From CAKZNE01 sp964485405 (lineage in GTDB: Bacteria > Bacteroidota > Bacteroidia > Flavobacteriales > Schleiferiaceae), in the NCBI GenBank assembly GCA_964485405.1, contig CAZAJG010000003.1, positions 62,001 to 126,000 on the forward strand: DNA of 64,000 nucleotides, given 5' to 3'. Below are positions 43,510 to 51,396 of this stretch, piece after piece. The position numbers and the translations under genes were made by a program. The notes beneath the pieces were generated by a model, which saw only the letters and a list, made by a program, of their open reading frames with translations, made no database searches and was not told the origin of the DNA. The stretch's first letter is position 1; every line of letters begins with the position of its first letter.

Positions 43510-43875
43510 TTAAATAACAGTTATTTTGGCATCGCCCCACAAACTGTCTAAGTCATAAAACTCACGAGTTTCTTTTTGAAAAATATGAACTACCGTATGC
43601 ACGTAATCCATCAAAACCCACTCAGAGTTATCTCTACCTTCAACATGCCAAGCCTTTTCGTTGAGCTTGTCTTTCACCAATTTTTCTACAGAATTGCTAA
43701 TGGCGTTTACCTGGGTGTTAGAGTTTCCATCGCATATTACAAAGTAACTGCACACAGAGTTCTCTATACTGGTAAGATCAAAGATGGTGATATTTTCGGC
43801 TTTCACCTCTTCCATCCCATTTATAATTTCATCTACCAATTCTGAAAACCTTGTTTCTTTTTTCTTCAACTCCAT
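43510..43875 (-). CDS. rsfS: Ribosome silencing factor RsfS
   Basis: This 121-residue protein of the Iojap/RsfS family binds ribosomal protein L14 and blocks subunit joining in starvation. It shows NITIFDLTSIENSVCSYFVICDGNSNTQVNAI and the WHVEGRDNSEWVLMDYVHTVVHIFQKETREFYDLDSLW signature. The open frame begins at TTG 43884, but the ATG at 43875 (MELKKKETRF) is preferred. It is the first gene of the rsfS-ftsH-LUD-cdsA-psd block. Confidence 0.93.
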   Translation of the reverse strand: MELKKKETRFSELVDEIINGMEEVKAENITIFDLTSIENSVCSYFVICDGNSNTQVNAISNSVEKLVKDKLNEKAWHVEGRDNSEWVLMDYVHTVVHIFQKETREFYDLDSLWGDAKITVI

Positions 43876-43898
43876 ATATTGCAATTAATTTCGGCCTG

Positions 43899-43906
43899 CA
43901 AAATTA
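43899..43906 (-). promoter_or_regulatory. Possible -7 promoter element for the rsfS-ftsH block
   Basis: The minus strand reads TAATTTTG, matching TAnnTTTG, 23 bp upstream of the rsfS ATG in the divergent gap with birA. No -33 element is evident at the proper spacing. Confidence 0.4.
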
Positions 43907-43963
43907 TAACTTTTAACAACGGGATTTTGTTTTAACTAAAAGCAATCCCTTTCTTTTATTGTG

Positions 43964-44707
43964 ATGGAAACCTTGTTTATAGGTCAAGAACTACTGCGTT
44001 ATCAATCTCTTGACTCTACCAATACCCGAATAAAATCTTTATTGAGAGAAAATATAAGAGTGGAAGGGCTTACCGTGCAATCTGAGTATCAAACATTGGG
44101 CCGTGGTCAGTTTGGCAATAGCTGGGAAGCTGAAAAAGGTAAAAATCTATTATTCAGTGTTTTACTAAAGCCTAATTTTCTCAAACCCGATCGTCAGTTT
44201 TTTTTAAATATGTCAGTTTGTCTGGCAGTTGCAGATAGTCTAAATGACCTATGTCCCGGATTTAGAGTGAAATGGCCAAACGATATTTTATTTGAAAAGA
44301 AGAAACTGGGTGGTATCCTGATTGAGAACTCCATCAGCTCAAGTAAAATTGACCACTCCATTATTGGTGTTGGGTTAAATATTAATCAAAGAGAGTTTAG
44401 TGATAATCGGTTAATGACTTCTCTGTATAGTATCCTTGGCAATCAAACTGACTTAAACTTTTTATTGGAAAAAATTCTAAAGAAACTTGAAATTAGATAT
44501 TTGAACTTGAAGGCTGGGAAGCAAGGAATCTATTCAGACTACTACTCTCTGCTATATGGTTACAACGAGAACGTGCCTGTTAGAATTGGACAGAAGAGTA
44601 CGCTTGCCAAAATAATAGGTGTTGAGCCTTCCGGTTACTTAATAGCAGAAGTTGAAGGGAGTAAAAAAAGATTTGATTTTAAGGAGATCGTTTTTATCCG
44701 ATCTTAG
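43964..44707 (+). CDS. birA: Biotin--[acetyl-CoA-carboxylase] ligase
   Basis: This 247-residue biotin protein ligase lacks the N-terminal helix-turn-helix, so it is an enzyme only, not a repressor. It has SLDSTNTRIKSLL, the biotinyl-AMP loop GRGQFGNSWEAEKGKNLLFSVLL, KWPNDI and KKLGGILIE. The frame opens at GTG one codon earlier; the ATG at 43964 is chosen. It is divergent from rsfS and convergent (4-bp overlap) with the SRPBCC gene. Confidence 0.93.
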   Translation: METLFIGQELLRYQSLDSTNTRIKSLLRENIRVEGLTVQSEYQTLGRGQFGNSWEAEKGKNLLFSVLLKPNFLKPDRQFFLNMSVCLAVADSLNDLCPGFRVKWPNDILFEKKKLGGILIENSISSSKIDHSIIGVGLNINQREFSDNRLMTSLYSILGNQTDLNFLLEKILKKLEIRYLNLKAGKQGIYSDYYSLLYGYNENVPVRIGQKSTLAKIIGVEPSGYLIAEVEGSKKRFDFKEIVFIRS

Positions 44708-45096
44708 ATTTCGGTTAATTTATCCGCTAATTTTTCAATGAAGTTTGTAAGCGGTTTTTCTACCATCATCTTCATCATCATGTTAAATTTTCCATTGAAC
44801 ATGAATCCAGCCTTACAAGAATTGGCATCTATTGCTTCTATGTTACAAGCCAAAGTAAAATCTAATTTTGAGCTAGCCGATTTAAAGCTAATTAAACTGG
44901 GCTCAACCGTTTCATCTACTACCAATCTTACTTCAGGAGCACCTTTTAATTGAAAAAGGAAGGAGTTATTGTCTGATTCAAACTTTTGAACATTGTCTGG
45001 CATCATTTTCCCAAAGCTTTCAAAATCTAACAGTTGCGCATACAAGGCTTCTGCTGATTTTTCAATAGACATAATGTCTGATTCTATAATAGTCAT
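44704..45096 (-). CDS. SRPBCC-family (START-like) protein
   Basis: This 130-residue protein opens MTIIESDIMSIEKSAEALYAQLLDFESFGKMMPDNVQKFESD and has the alternating strands and long C-terminal helix (MMKMMVEKPLTNFIEKLADKL) of the polyketide-cyclase/START-like fold, which forms a hydrophobic cavity. In Bacteroidota it is regularly found beside pyrE. The ligand is unknown. It follows pyrE on the same strand by 17 bp and is probably co-transcribed with it. Confidence 0.75.
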   Translation of the reverse strand: MTIIESDIMSIEKSAEALYAQLLDFESFGKMMPDNVQKFESDNNSFLFQLKGAPEVRLVVDETVEPSLISFKSASSKLDFTLACNIEAIDANSCKAGFMFNGKFNMMMKMMVEKPLTNFIEKLADKLTEI

Positions 45097-45113
45097 ATTC
45101 TACGATTTTGATG

Positions 45114-45755
45114 TTATGGATTCCAGCTCTCTGGGCTATTGCGCCAGCTTTTCAAGGTTTCAAGGGTTTCCTCTTTTAGATAACCGGTTGAGTTTACTTG
45201 CTCTAAGAGGTTAGAGTAGTCACTTAAAGTAACGAGCTCGCAATTGGCCTTGTTAAAATTGCTATCTGCTATCGGAAATCCGTAAGTAAATAAAGCTACC
45301 ATACCAAGTACATTGGCATTAGCTTCTTTTAATACATCATAAGCCTTTAAGCTACTTCCTCCCGTACTTATCAAGTCTTCTACAATTACTACACTCTGAC
45401 CAGACTCTAAATGACCTTCAATCTGATTTTTGCGTCCATGACTTTTTGCTTGAGGACGGATATAAACAAAAGGCAATCCCATTTCTTGGGCTACCAACGC
45501 TCCAATGGCAATAGCGCCAGTGGCAACTCCAGCAATAGCATTTGGAGAACCGTATTTTTCTCGAATGGCTTTCACTAAGTTTTCTCTTAAAAAATTCCGA
45601 ACGGCAGGATAGCTGAGCGTAATTCTATTGTCGCAATAAATAGGAGATTTCCATCCGCTAGCCCATGTAAAAGGTTCTTCGGGTTGTAGTTTTATTGCTT
45701 TTATTTGCAATAGTTGCTCCGCAGTTTGGCGGGCAATTTCTTTGTCAAAAATCAT
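45114..45755 (-). CDS. pyrE: Orotate phosphoribosyltransferase
   Basis: This 213-residue enzyme of pyrimidine synthesis converts orotate and PRPP to OMP. It starts MIFDKEIARQTAEQLLQI and has PFTWASGWKSPIYCDNR, PFVYIRPQAKSHGRKNQIEG and the PRPP motif VVIVEDLISTGGSS. The longer frame reaching 45806 would run into the divergent NUDIX gene; the ATG at 45755 is the family-like start. Only 7 bp separate it from the start of that gene. Confidence 0.95.
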   Translation of the reverse strand: MIFDKEIARQTAEQLLQIKAIKLQPEEPFTWASGWKSPIYCDNRITLSYPAVRNFLRENLVKAIREKYGSPNAIAGVATGAIAIGALVAQEMGLPFVYIRPQAKSHGRKNQIEGHLESGQSVVIVEDLISTGGSSLKAYDVLKEANANVLGMVALFTYGFPIADSNFNKANCELVTLSDYSNLLEQVNSTGYLKEETLETLKSWRNSPESWNP

Positions 45756-45762
45756 GAGCCAA

Positions 45763-46365
45763 ATGTATAAAGTTTTCGTCAACGATTCCGTTATTAAATT
45801 CACCAAAGAACAAGATTTTGAAGGCCATGAGGCTTTAGTTTATTCGGAGACTGCAGATTTTGCGAAATTGATGATGGATCTAGAGAATAGCAATGAGGTG
45901 AAAACGAAAACGATAGCGGCAGAGTCTTTAGAAACTACTTGGAGTGAATTCGTAAAGCATTTTAAGATCATTGAGGCAGCAGGTGGAATTGTATGGAATG
46001 ATTCAAATGAAATTTTATTCATTCACCGTTTAGGGAAATGGGACCTTCCTAAAGGAAAGATAGAAAAGGGAGAAAAGATAAAGGAAGCAGCCATTCGTGA
46101 GGTAGAAGAGGAGTGTGGGGTAAATGGATTACAGATTGTAAAACAATTACCGGATACATACCATACCTATAAACTCAATGGCGTTCGGGTTTTAAAACGA
46201 ACCTATTGGTTTGAAATGAAAACAAATTTTAAGGATGTCTTGATTCCTCAATTGGAAGAAGATATAACTCAAGTGCAATGGGTTGCTAAAAAGAATGCCG
46301 ACTCCTATGTAAATAACACTTATGCCAGTATAGCTTGGCTACTAACAGAATACTTTAAATCCTGA
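45763..46365 (+). CDS. NUDIX hydrolase
   Basis: This protein of about 200 residues has an N-terminal domain (MYKVFVNDSVIKFTKEQDFEGHEALVYSE) of the kind found in many Bacteroidota NUDIX proteins. The hydrolase domain starts near 78 (AAGGIVWNDSNEILFIHRLGKWDLPKG), with the complete Nudix box from GKIEKGEKIKEAAIREVEEECG. It may clean up nucleoside diphosphate derivatives; the substrate is unknown. Starts at 45742 (TTG) and 45754 (ATG) are also open, but they would overlap the pyrE start, so 45763 is chosen. The 3' end overlaps coaD by 11 bp. Confidence 0.88.
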   Translation: MYKVFVNDSVIKFTKEQDFEGHEALVYSETADFAKLMMDLENSNEVKTKTIAAESLETTWSEFVKHFKIIEAAGGIVWNDSNEILFIHRLGKWDLPKGKIEKGEKIKEAAIREVEEECGVNGLQIVKQLPDTYHTYKLNGVRVLKRTYWFEMKTNFKDVLIPQLEEDITQVQWVAKKNADSYVNNTYASIAWLLTEYFKS

Positions 46366-46810
46366 TAGCATTAGGAACCAATTGGGTGTAATCTCCTTGG
46401 TTGCGCATTACGTCCCTTACAATACTTGAACTGATAGATGATAAACCCGAGGAGGTAATTAGAAAAACGGTTTCAATATCCTGATTCAGCTTTCGGTTTG
46501 TTTGCGCAATGGCTTTTTCAAATTCAAAATCGGCAGGGTTTCTTAAACCTCTTAATATAAAGTTGGCCCCTTTACTTTTACAATAATCAATAGTTAAGCC
46601 TGTATAGGTTTCGGTTTCTACTTTTGGGCTATTCTCAAAGGTTTTTCCAATCCACCCCAATCGTTGCTCCAAAGAGAACATATACTTTTTCCCCGCATTT
46701 ACACCCACCGCTACTATGATTTTGTCAAAAAGAGGGATTGCTCTTTCTACAATATCTACATGACCAAGGGTTATTGGATCAAAGCTTCCTGGAAATACGG
46801 CTGTCCTCAT
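46355..46810 (-). CDS. coaD: Pantetheine-phosphate adenylyltransferase
   Basis: This 151-residue enzyme of coenzyme A synthesis makes dephospho-CoA from phosphopantetheine and ATP. It has the nucleotidyltransferase motifs PGSFDPITLGHVDIVERA and ISSSIVRD, plus RGLRNPADFEFEKAIAQTNR. It overlaps the stop of ddl by ATGA, so the two are co-translated, an order common in Bacteroidota. Confidence 0.95.
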   Translation of the reverse strand: MRTAVFPGSFDPITLGHVDIVERAIPLFDKIIVAVGVNAGKKYMFSLEQRLGWIGKTFENSPKVETETYTGLTIDYCKSKGANFILRGLRNPADFEFEKAIAQTNRKLNQDIETVFLITSSGLSSISSSIVRDVMRNQGDYTQLVPNAIRI

Positions 46811-47793
46811 TTTTTTTGAGCTAAGGTATTCTCTATGGTTTTGTTGAATAAATCCCCCAAGCTAAGCCCAATAAATTCTGCTTGCTTAGGAACCAAGCTC
46901 TCTTCACTGAGCCCAGGAACGGTGTTTACCTCAATAAAGAAAGGTACTCCGTTTTCCGTTACTATATAATCAACTCGGGCGATTCCATTTAGATTTAAAC
47001 TCTCATAAATAAACTCACTTTCCTCCATGATTTGGTTATACGTTTCGGTATGAATGCGAGCGGGAGTAACCTCTTCAGATTCACCGCTATACTTAGATTC
47101 ATAATCAAAGAAATCATTTTGAGGAACGACATCGGTAATGGCCAAAGACTTAACCGTTTTATCGTGATTGGATACACCACAAGCTACTTCAATTCCTTGT
47201 ACCATCGATTCAATCAGTATTTGAGAATCTACTTCAAAGGCTTTTTCTATAGCTGTTTTCAATTGACTTTTTTCCGTCACTTTAGAAATACCGATACTAG
47301 ATCCACTTCGGTTGGGCTTTACAAAGCAAGGCAAACCTACTTGTTCTATAATTTCATCCTCAGTATAATTTTCATGTTTGGCGAGATAAAAAGCTTCTGG
47401 CGTGCTTACACCAATGCTTTTTAGCAATAAACTGCATTCCGCTTTGTTAAAAGTTAAAGCACTTTCAAATTGCCCTGATGCTGAATTTGGCATGCCTATT
47501 AGGTCAAAATATCCAGCTAGTGGACCATCTTCGCCTGGTGCTCCGTGAATGATATTGAAAACCGCATCAAAACATAGTTTTTCTCCTTCAATAACTGCGG
47601 AAAAATCATTTTTATCAATTTGATGCTCCGCGTCTGAAGAATCCAGGACAACCCATTTATCACGGGTTATAATCACTTTGTAAGGGGTATATTTTTCTCT
47701 GTCAATATGGTCAAGTACTACATTTCCAGACTGGATGGATATATCGTACTCAGACGAAAACCCTCCCATTACCACGGCTATATTTTGTTTCAT
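46807..47793 (-). CDS. ddl: D-alanine--D-alanine ligase
   Basis: This 328-residue ATP-grasp enzyme makes the D-Ala-D-Ala end of peptidoglycan precursors. It shows MKQNIAVVMGGFSSEYDIS, NIIHGAPGEDGPLAGYFDLIG, PCFVKPNRSGSSIGISKV and VPFFIEVNTVPGLSEESLVP. The frame opens at TTG 47805; the ATG at 47793 is preferred. Motifs and length are intact. Confidence 0.95.
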   Translation of the reverse strand: MKQNIAVVMGGFSSEYDISIQSGNVVLDHIDREKYTPYKVIITRDKWVVLDSSDAEHQIDKNDFSAVIEGEKLCFDAVFNIIHGAPGEDGPLAGYFDLIGMPNSASGQFESALTFNKAECSLLLKSIGVSTPEAFYLAKHENYTEDEIIEQVGLPCFVKPNRSGSSIGISKVTEKSQLKTAIEKAFEVDSQILIESMVQGIEVACGVSNHDKTVKSLAITDVVPQNDFFDYESKYSGESEEVTPARIHTETYNQIMEESEFIYESLNLNGIARVDYIVTENGVPFFIEVNTVPGLSEESLVPKQAEFIGLSLGDLFNKTIENTLAQKK

Positions 47794-47812
47794 AAGGTTA
47801 AGCAAAGAGCTG

Positions 47813-47820
47813 CAAATTTA
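47813..47820 (-). promoter_or_regulatory. Possible -7 promoter element for ddl-coaD
   Basis: The minus strand reads TAAATTTG, matching TAnnTTTG, 19 bp upstream of the ddl ATG. No -33 TTTG is seen at the expected distance. Confidence 0.4.
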
Positions 47821-47847
47821 ACGCTAATTGTATTTATTTATAATGTC

Positions 47848-47904
47848 GCCTAAACTACTAATGCAGTTTTGATGTTTTTGTTCTTTAGCCTTCCCTGTTT
47901 AGGC
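47848..47904. repeat. Widely spaced 8-bp inverted repeat upstream of the arsenosugar genes
   Basis: GCCTAAAC at 47848-47855 and GTTTAGGC at 47897-47904 are perfect inverted copies 41 bp apart, 65 bp upstream of the arsenosugar pair. They could be half-sites for a looped regulator or the stem of a large hairpin. Neither is supported further. Confidence 0.35.
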
Positions 47905-47968
47905 TCGTGAAAAATGACCATATTGCAATTTTAACAGCGATTGAACTATAAATATTGAAATTAGAATA

Positions 47969-48304
47969 ATGGACAACAGTTATTACGATCCTAAAGATTT
48001 GAAGAAGTTTGGAAAGATAGCAGATTTTCAACCGGAATTGGCCGATGAATTTTTTAGTTGGTATGGAAAAGTGTTTGAAGAAGGAGCCCTTACTAAACGA
48101 GAAAAAGCCCTTATTGCTTTAGCTGTTTCGCATGCGGTTCAATGTCCATATTGTATTGATGCCTATACTCAAGACACTTTAAAAATGGGGGTAAGTGAAG
48201 CTCAAATGATGGAAGCAGTTCATGTAGCCGGTGCTATAAAAGGCGGTGCTACTCTAGTTCATGGTGTTCAGATGATGAATAAGGTGAAAAAGCTTTCCAT
48301 GTAA
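47969..48304 (+). CDS. Arsenosugar biosynthesis-associated peroxidase-like protein
   Basis: This 111-residue protein of the carboxymuconolactone decarboxylase/AhpD fold has a redox CxxC motif in SHAVQCPYCIDAYTQDTLKMG followed by AVHVAGAIKGGATLVHGVQ. This small protein regularly precedes the ArsS radical SAM gene, as it does here with a 14-bp gap, and is thought to take part in arsenosugar synthesis; its exact step is not known. No arsM methyltransferase is in the window. Confidence 0.88.
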   Translation: MDNSYYDPKDLKKFGKIADFQPELADEFFSWYGKVFEEGALTKREKALIALAVSHAVQCPYCIDAYTQDTLKMGVSEAQMMEAVHVAGAIKGGATLVHGVQMMNKVKKLSM

Positions 48305-48318
48305 AGTAAAATGGAGAA

Positions 48319-49377
48319 ATGATTAAATCGTTAAAAGCAAGAGATCATAAACTTGCTCAAATAGAAGAGCAATTAAAAGTTCTTTCTGGAGGCGACTTTG
48401 CCAATGGTGAGTTGCCTACATTCAAGGAAAAGTTAGAGGAACTGGATTCGTATCCGTTAAAACCTACTGGGATTGAAATCCTGCAGGTAAACTTAGGGTA
48501 TATGTGCAATCAAGTTTGCAAGCATTGCCATGTAGATGCAGGTCCGGATCGGAAAGAGATTATGACGAAGGAGTATATGGAAATTATTCTGGATGTACTT
48601 CGTAAAACAAATATTCATACGCTCGATTTAACAGGAGGTGCTCCAGAAATGAACCCTGATTTTAGATGGTTTGTTTCACAAGCCAGAAATACAACGCCTG
48701 TAAAAGAGATTATAGTTCGCTCGAATTTAACCATTATCCGAGCAAATAAGAAGTACTATGATCTGCCCGAATTCTTTAAAGAACATGATATTCACGTAAT
48801 CTCTTCGCTACCTTTTTATCAAAAAGGGAAAACAGATAGTCAACGAGGAGATGGTGTTTTTAGCAAGTCTATTGAGGCTCTACAAATGCTAAATGCTGTT
48901 GGTTATGGTAAGACAGATAGCGGTTTGTTATTAGACTTAGTGTACAACCCGAACGGAGCGTTTTTACCTGCAGATCAGCAAATGCTAGAGTCTGACTTTA
49001 AAAGAGAGCTGGACAAAATGTTTGGCATTCAATTTAATAGTCTGTTTACCATTACCAATATTCCCATTTCGCGCTTTTTGGACTATTTGATCGCGAGCGG
49101 AAATTATGAGGATTATATGGATACTCTAGTAATGGCATTTAACCCAGCTGCTGCAAAAAATGTGATGTGTAGAAACACCATTTCTATTGATTATGATGGG
49201 TATATGTACGATTGCGATTTCAATCAGATGTTAGATATGAAAGTAGCTCCAAAGAGCTCTCAACATATCAAAGATTTTGACATTGATAAGCTAAACAATA
49301 GAGCGATATTTGTGCATCAACACTGTTTTGGATGTACAGCTGGAGCAGGATCCAGCTGCCAAGGAGCAGTTACCTAG
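48319..49377 (+). CDS. arsS: Arsenosugar biosynthesis radical SAM protein ArsS
   Basis: This 352-residue radical SAM enzyme has the 4Fe-4S motif C63-x3-C67-x2-C70 in GYMCNQVCKHCHVDAGPDR, followed by the TLDLTGGAPEMNP glycine motif. The C-terminal DUF3641 domain has a second cysteine set (MCRNTISIDYDGYMYDCDFNQ and HQHCFGCTAGAGSSC). ArsS adds the 5'-deoxyadenosyl group to dimethylarsenite on the way to arsenosugars. It is the second gene of the pair and ends 2 bp from the convergent DUF4197 gene. Confidence 0.92.
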   Translation: MIKSLKARDHKLAQIEEQLKVLSGGDFANGELPTFKEKLEELDSYPLKPTGIEILQVNLGYMCNQVCKHCHVDAGPDRKEIMTKEYMEIILDVLRKTNIHTLDLTGGAPEMNPDFRWFVSQARNTTPVKEIIVRSNLTIIRANKKYYDLPEFFKEHDIHVISSLPFYQKGKTDSQRGDGVFSKSIEALQMLNAVGYGKTDSGLLLDLVYNPNGAFLPADQQMLESDFKRELDKMFGIQFNSLFTITNIPISRFLDYLIASGNYEDYMDTLVMAFNPAAAKNVMCRNTISIDYDGYMYDCDFNQMLDMKVAPKSSQHIKDFDIDKLNNRAIFVHQHCFGCTAGAGSSCQGAVT

Positions 49378-49379
49378 AT

Positions 49380-50228
49380 TTAGTCTAGCTCACCAAATAC
49401 TTTAGCGAGTAAGTCCGTTACCCGGGCTAATGGGTTTTCTCTGATTTGTGCTTCTTCTTCTCCTATTTTTAGGAAAAGTCCATCCAGGCCTCTTTGTGTA
49501 GAATAAGCAGAAAGATCGGTTGTAGTAACACTTTGTACATTCATTAAATTACCAATTGTGGTAAAACCAACAGAGGTATTTAATATATCATTGTACGATT
49601 GCACAAAATCTTCATAGGTATCTACCACACTTGTATTGCCAACGGTAACGCTGTTTAAAGCTGCATCAATTTTTGGCTCGTATTGATTGAATAGGGTGGA
49701 AGAAGTTCTACCCTCTAGGTAAGTGGTAGCCGCAGTGTTATCTCCACCAAATAGGATGTTGTTCGCATCATCAATAGTAATTCCAGTAATGGCATCCACA
49801 AAAATCGGAGCAGCCGTATTTGCAGCAGATTCTGCTGCTCGGTTTATTCCCGTAACTAGCGCATCTTCTTTGCTGCCCAAGCCTGGTATATTAATTCCCA
49901 AAAGGCTGTTGGAATAACCGTCATACAACTGTTGTCCGGTTACAGTAACACCAAGTGTGGTAAATGATTTACTTCTAAAGCTGTTGATGCTTTGTTGTAT
50001 TGCGGTAGGTAGTAAAATCTTAACAGCAAGATCATCTAAATAACCTCCAGGAGCAGATAGTTTTCCGGCTGAAGTATCGGTTCCTACGATTAAAGCTTCT
50101 TTTAAACCTTCTGCAATTTCCGAATCAGATAGTCCACTGTCTAAAAAATTATTTACATCATCTTTAGAGCAAGAAAACAAAAGAAAGGAAAGGGATAATA
50201 AGCTGAATGCTAGTTTAAGATTTTTCAT
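49380..50228 (-). CDS. DUF4197 lipoprotein
   Basis: This 282-residue DUF4197 protein has the lipoprotein signal MKNLKLAFSLLSLSFLLFSC, with a lipobox cysteine at about 20. The body has the family's helical pattern LSDSEIAEGLKEALIVGTDTSAGKLSAPGGYLDD, LPTAIQQSINSFRS, and the ending DGLFLKIGEEEAQIRENPLARVTDLLAKVFGE. The function of the family is unknown. The longer frame to 50264 would displace the signal peptide, so the ATG at 50228 is taken. Confidence 0.85.
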   Translation of the reverse strand: MKNLKLAFSLLSLSFLLFSCSKDDVNNFLDSGLSDSEIAEGLKEALIVGTDTSAGKLSAPGGYLDDLAVKILLPTAIQQSINSFRSKSFTTLGVTVTGQQLYDGYSNSLLGINIPGLGSKEDALVTGINRAAESAANTAAPIFVDAITGITIDDANNILFGGDNTAATTYLEGRTSSTLFNQYEPKIDAALNSVTVGNTSVVDTYEDFVQSYNDILNTSVGFTTIGNLMNVQSVTTTDLSAYSTQRGLDGLFLKIGEEEAQIRENPLARVTDLLAKVFGELD

Positions 50229-50266
50229 GTGTGTAATATTTGATAGGGGTATGACCATTTTCATGC

Positions 50267-50274
50267 CAAAAGTA
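50267..50274 (-). promoter_or_regulatory. Possible -7 promoter element for the DUF4197 gene
   Basis: The minus strand reads TACTTTTG, matching TAnnTTTG, 38 bp before the ATG at 50228. A -33 element is not evident. Confidence 0.35.
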
Positions 50275-50313
50275 AGGTAAACTATTTGTGCTTAAACGGA
50301 ATTCGGCAGACGA

Positions 50314-51396
50314 TCAAAAATCAAGGGTGAGTTGAACGAAGTTGACTTTTTTCTCCTGTTCAAAATTAGAAAGACTTATTCCCAATAAGCGAACTGGTTT
50401 TTCCGGAATTGGGTTTTTTAGGAGCTGTAAAGTGTTGGAAAATATTTCCTCTTCTAGATTCGTGTGATGGTCGAGCGTAATGCTTCGGGTGTGTTGCTCA
50501 AAATCATGGTATTTAAATTTTAAAGTGATAGTCTTCCCTTTGGTTTTAGAGTGCTCTATTCTTTCTTGAAGCTTTACCATAATATGTTTAAGTGCGTCTT
50601 CCATTTCCTCCACATTTTTCAGATCGGTAGAAAATGTTCTTTCTGCACCTAAAGATTTTCGAACACGATTGGGCTTTACTTGACTTTTTTGAATTCCTCT
50701 TACAATGTTGTAATAATGAGAGCCACTCTTTCCAAACTCTCTTGTAAGCAAAGCTAGATCCCATTTTTTAAGGTCGCGTCCTTGAAAAATGCCAAACCTT
50801 TTCATTTTTTCAGCCGTTTTTGCGCCTACACCAAAGAATTTTTGAATCGGGAGCTCTTCTAAAAACGAAAGGGCCTGATCTGGCATAATGGTCTTTTGCC
50901 CGTTGGGTTTGTTTATGTCTGAAGCTACTTTGGCTAGAAACTTATTAATAGAAATTCCAGCAGAAGCTCGGAGCTGGGTGCGTTCAAAAATCTCTGCTCG
51001 TATTTGCTTGGCGATTTTGGTGGCTGTTTCAATGCCTTTTTTATTCTCGGTTACATCTAAATAGGCTTCATCTAATGAAAGAGGCTCTACTAAGTCTGTA
51101 TATTCATAAAATACTTCGCGAATTTCTTTGGAGACGGCACTATACTTTTCAAAGTTGGGTTTTACAAAGATGATATCAGGACACTTGCGATAGGCGAGTG
51201 CAGAAGACATGGCGGATCGAACACCATATTTACGTGCTTCGTAACTGGCTGCAGCTACCACGCCTCTTTCTCTAGAGCCTCCTACAGCAAGAGGCCTTCC
51301 TCTCAATTCAGGATTATCTCTTTGCTCTACGGAAGCGTAAAAGGCATCCATGTCTACATGAATAATTTTTCGGATATATTCAGGAGGGATCTCCAT
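50314..51396 (-). CDS. dinB: DNA polymerase IV
   Basis: This 360-residue Y-family translesion polymerase has the palm motifs HVDMDAFYASVEQRDNPELRG, the fingers motif ASYEARKYGVRSAM and SLDEAYLDVTEN with the second pair of acidic residues. Helix-hairpin-helix (KFFGVGAKTAEKMKRFGIF) and little-finger domains follow. The C-terminal NFEQEKKVNFVQLTLDF has the QLTLDF-like clamp-binding peptide (usual form QLxLF), pointing to interaction with DnaN. It begins directly after the aldehyde dehydrogenase stop. Confidence 0.95.
   Translation of the reverse strand: MEIPPEYIRKIIHVDMDAFYASVEQRDNPELRGRPLAVGGSRERGVVAAASYEARKYGVRSAMSSALAYRKCPDIIFVKPNFEKYSAVSKEIREVFYEYTDLVEPLSLDEAYLDVTENKKGIETATKIAKQIRAEIFERTQLRASAGISINKFLAKVASDINKPNGQKTIMPDQALSFLEELPIQKFFGVGAKTAEKMKRFGIFQGRDLKKWDLALLTREFGKSGSHYYNIVRGIQKSQVKPNRVRKSLGAERTFSTDLKNVEEMEDALKHIMVKLQERIEHSKTKGKTITLKFKYHDFEQHTRSITLDHHTNLEEEIFSNTLQLLKNPIPEKPVRLLGISLSNFEQEKKVNFVQLTLDF

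Noticed and set aside
47032..47424. 130-codon plus-strand open frame inside ddl
   Set aside because: It lies wholly within the conserved ddl gene on the other strand, with no domain, signal peptide or promoter.
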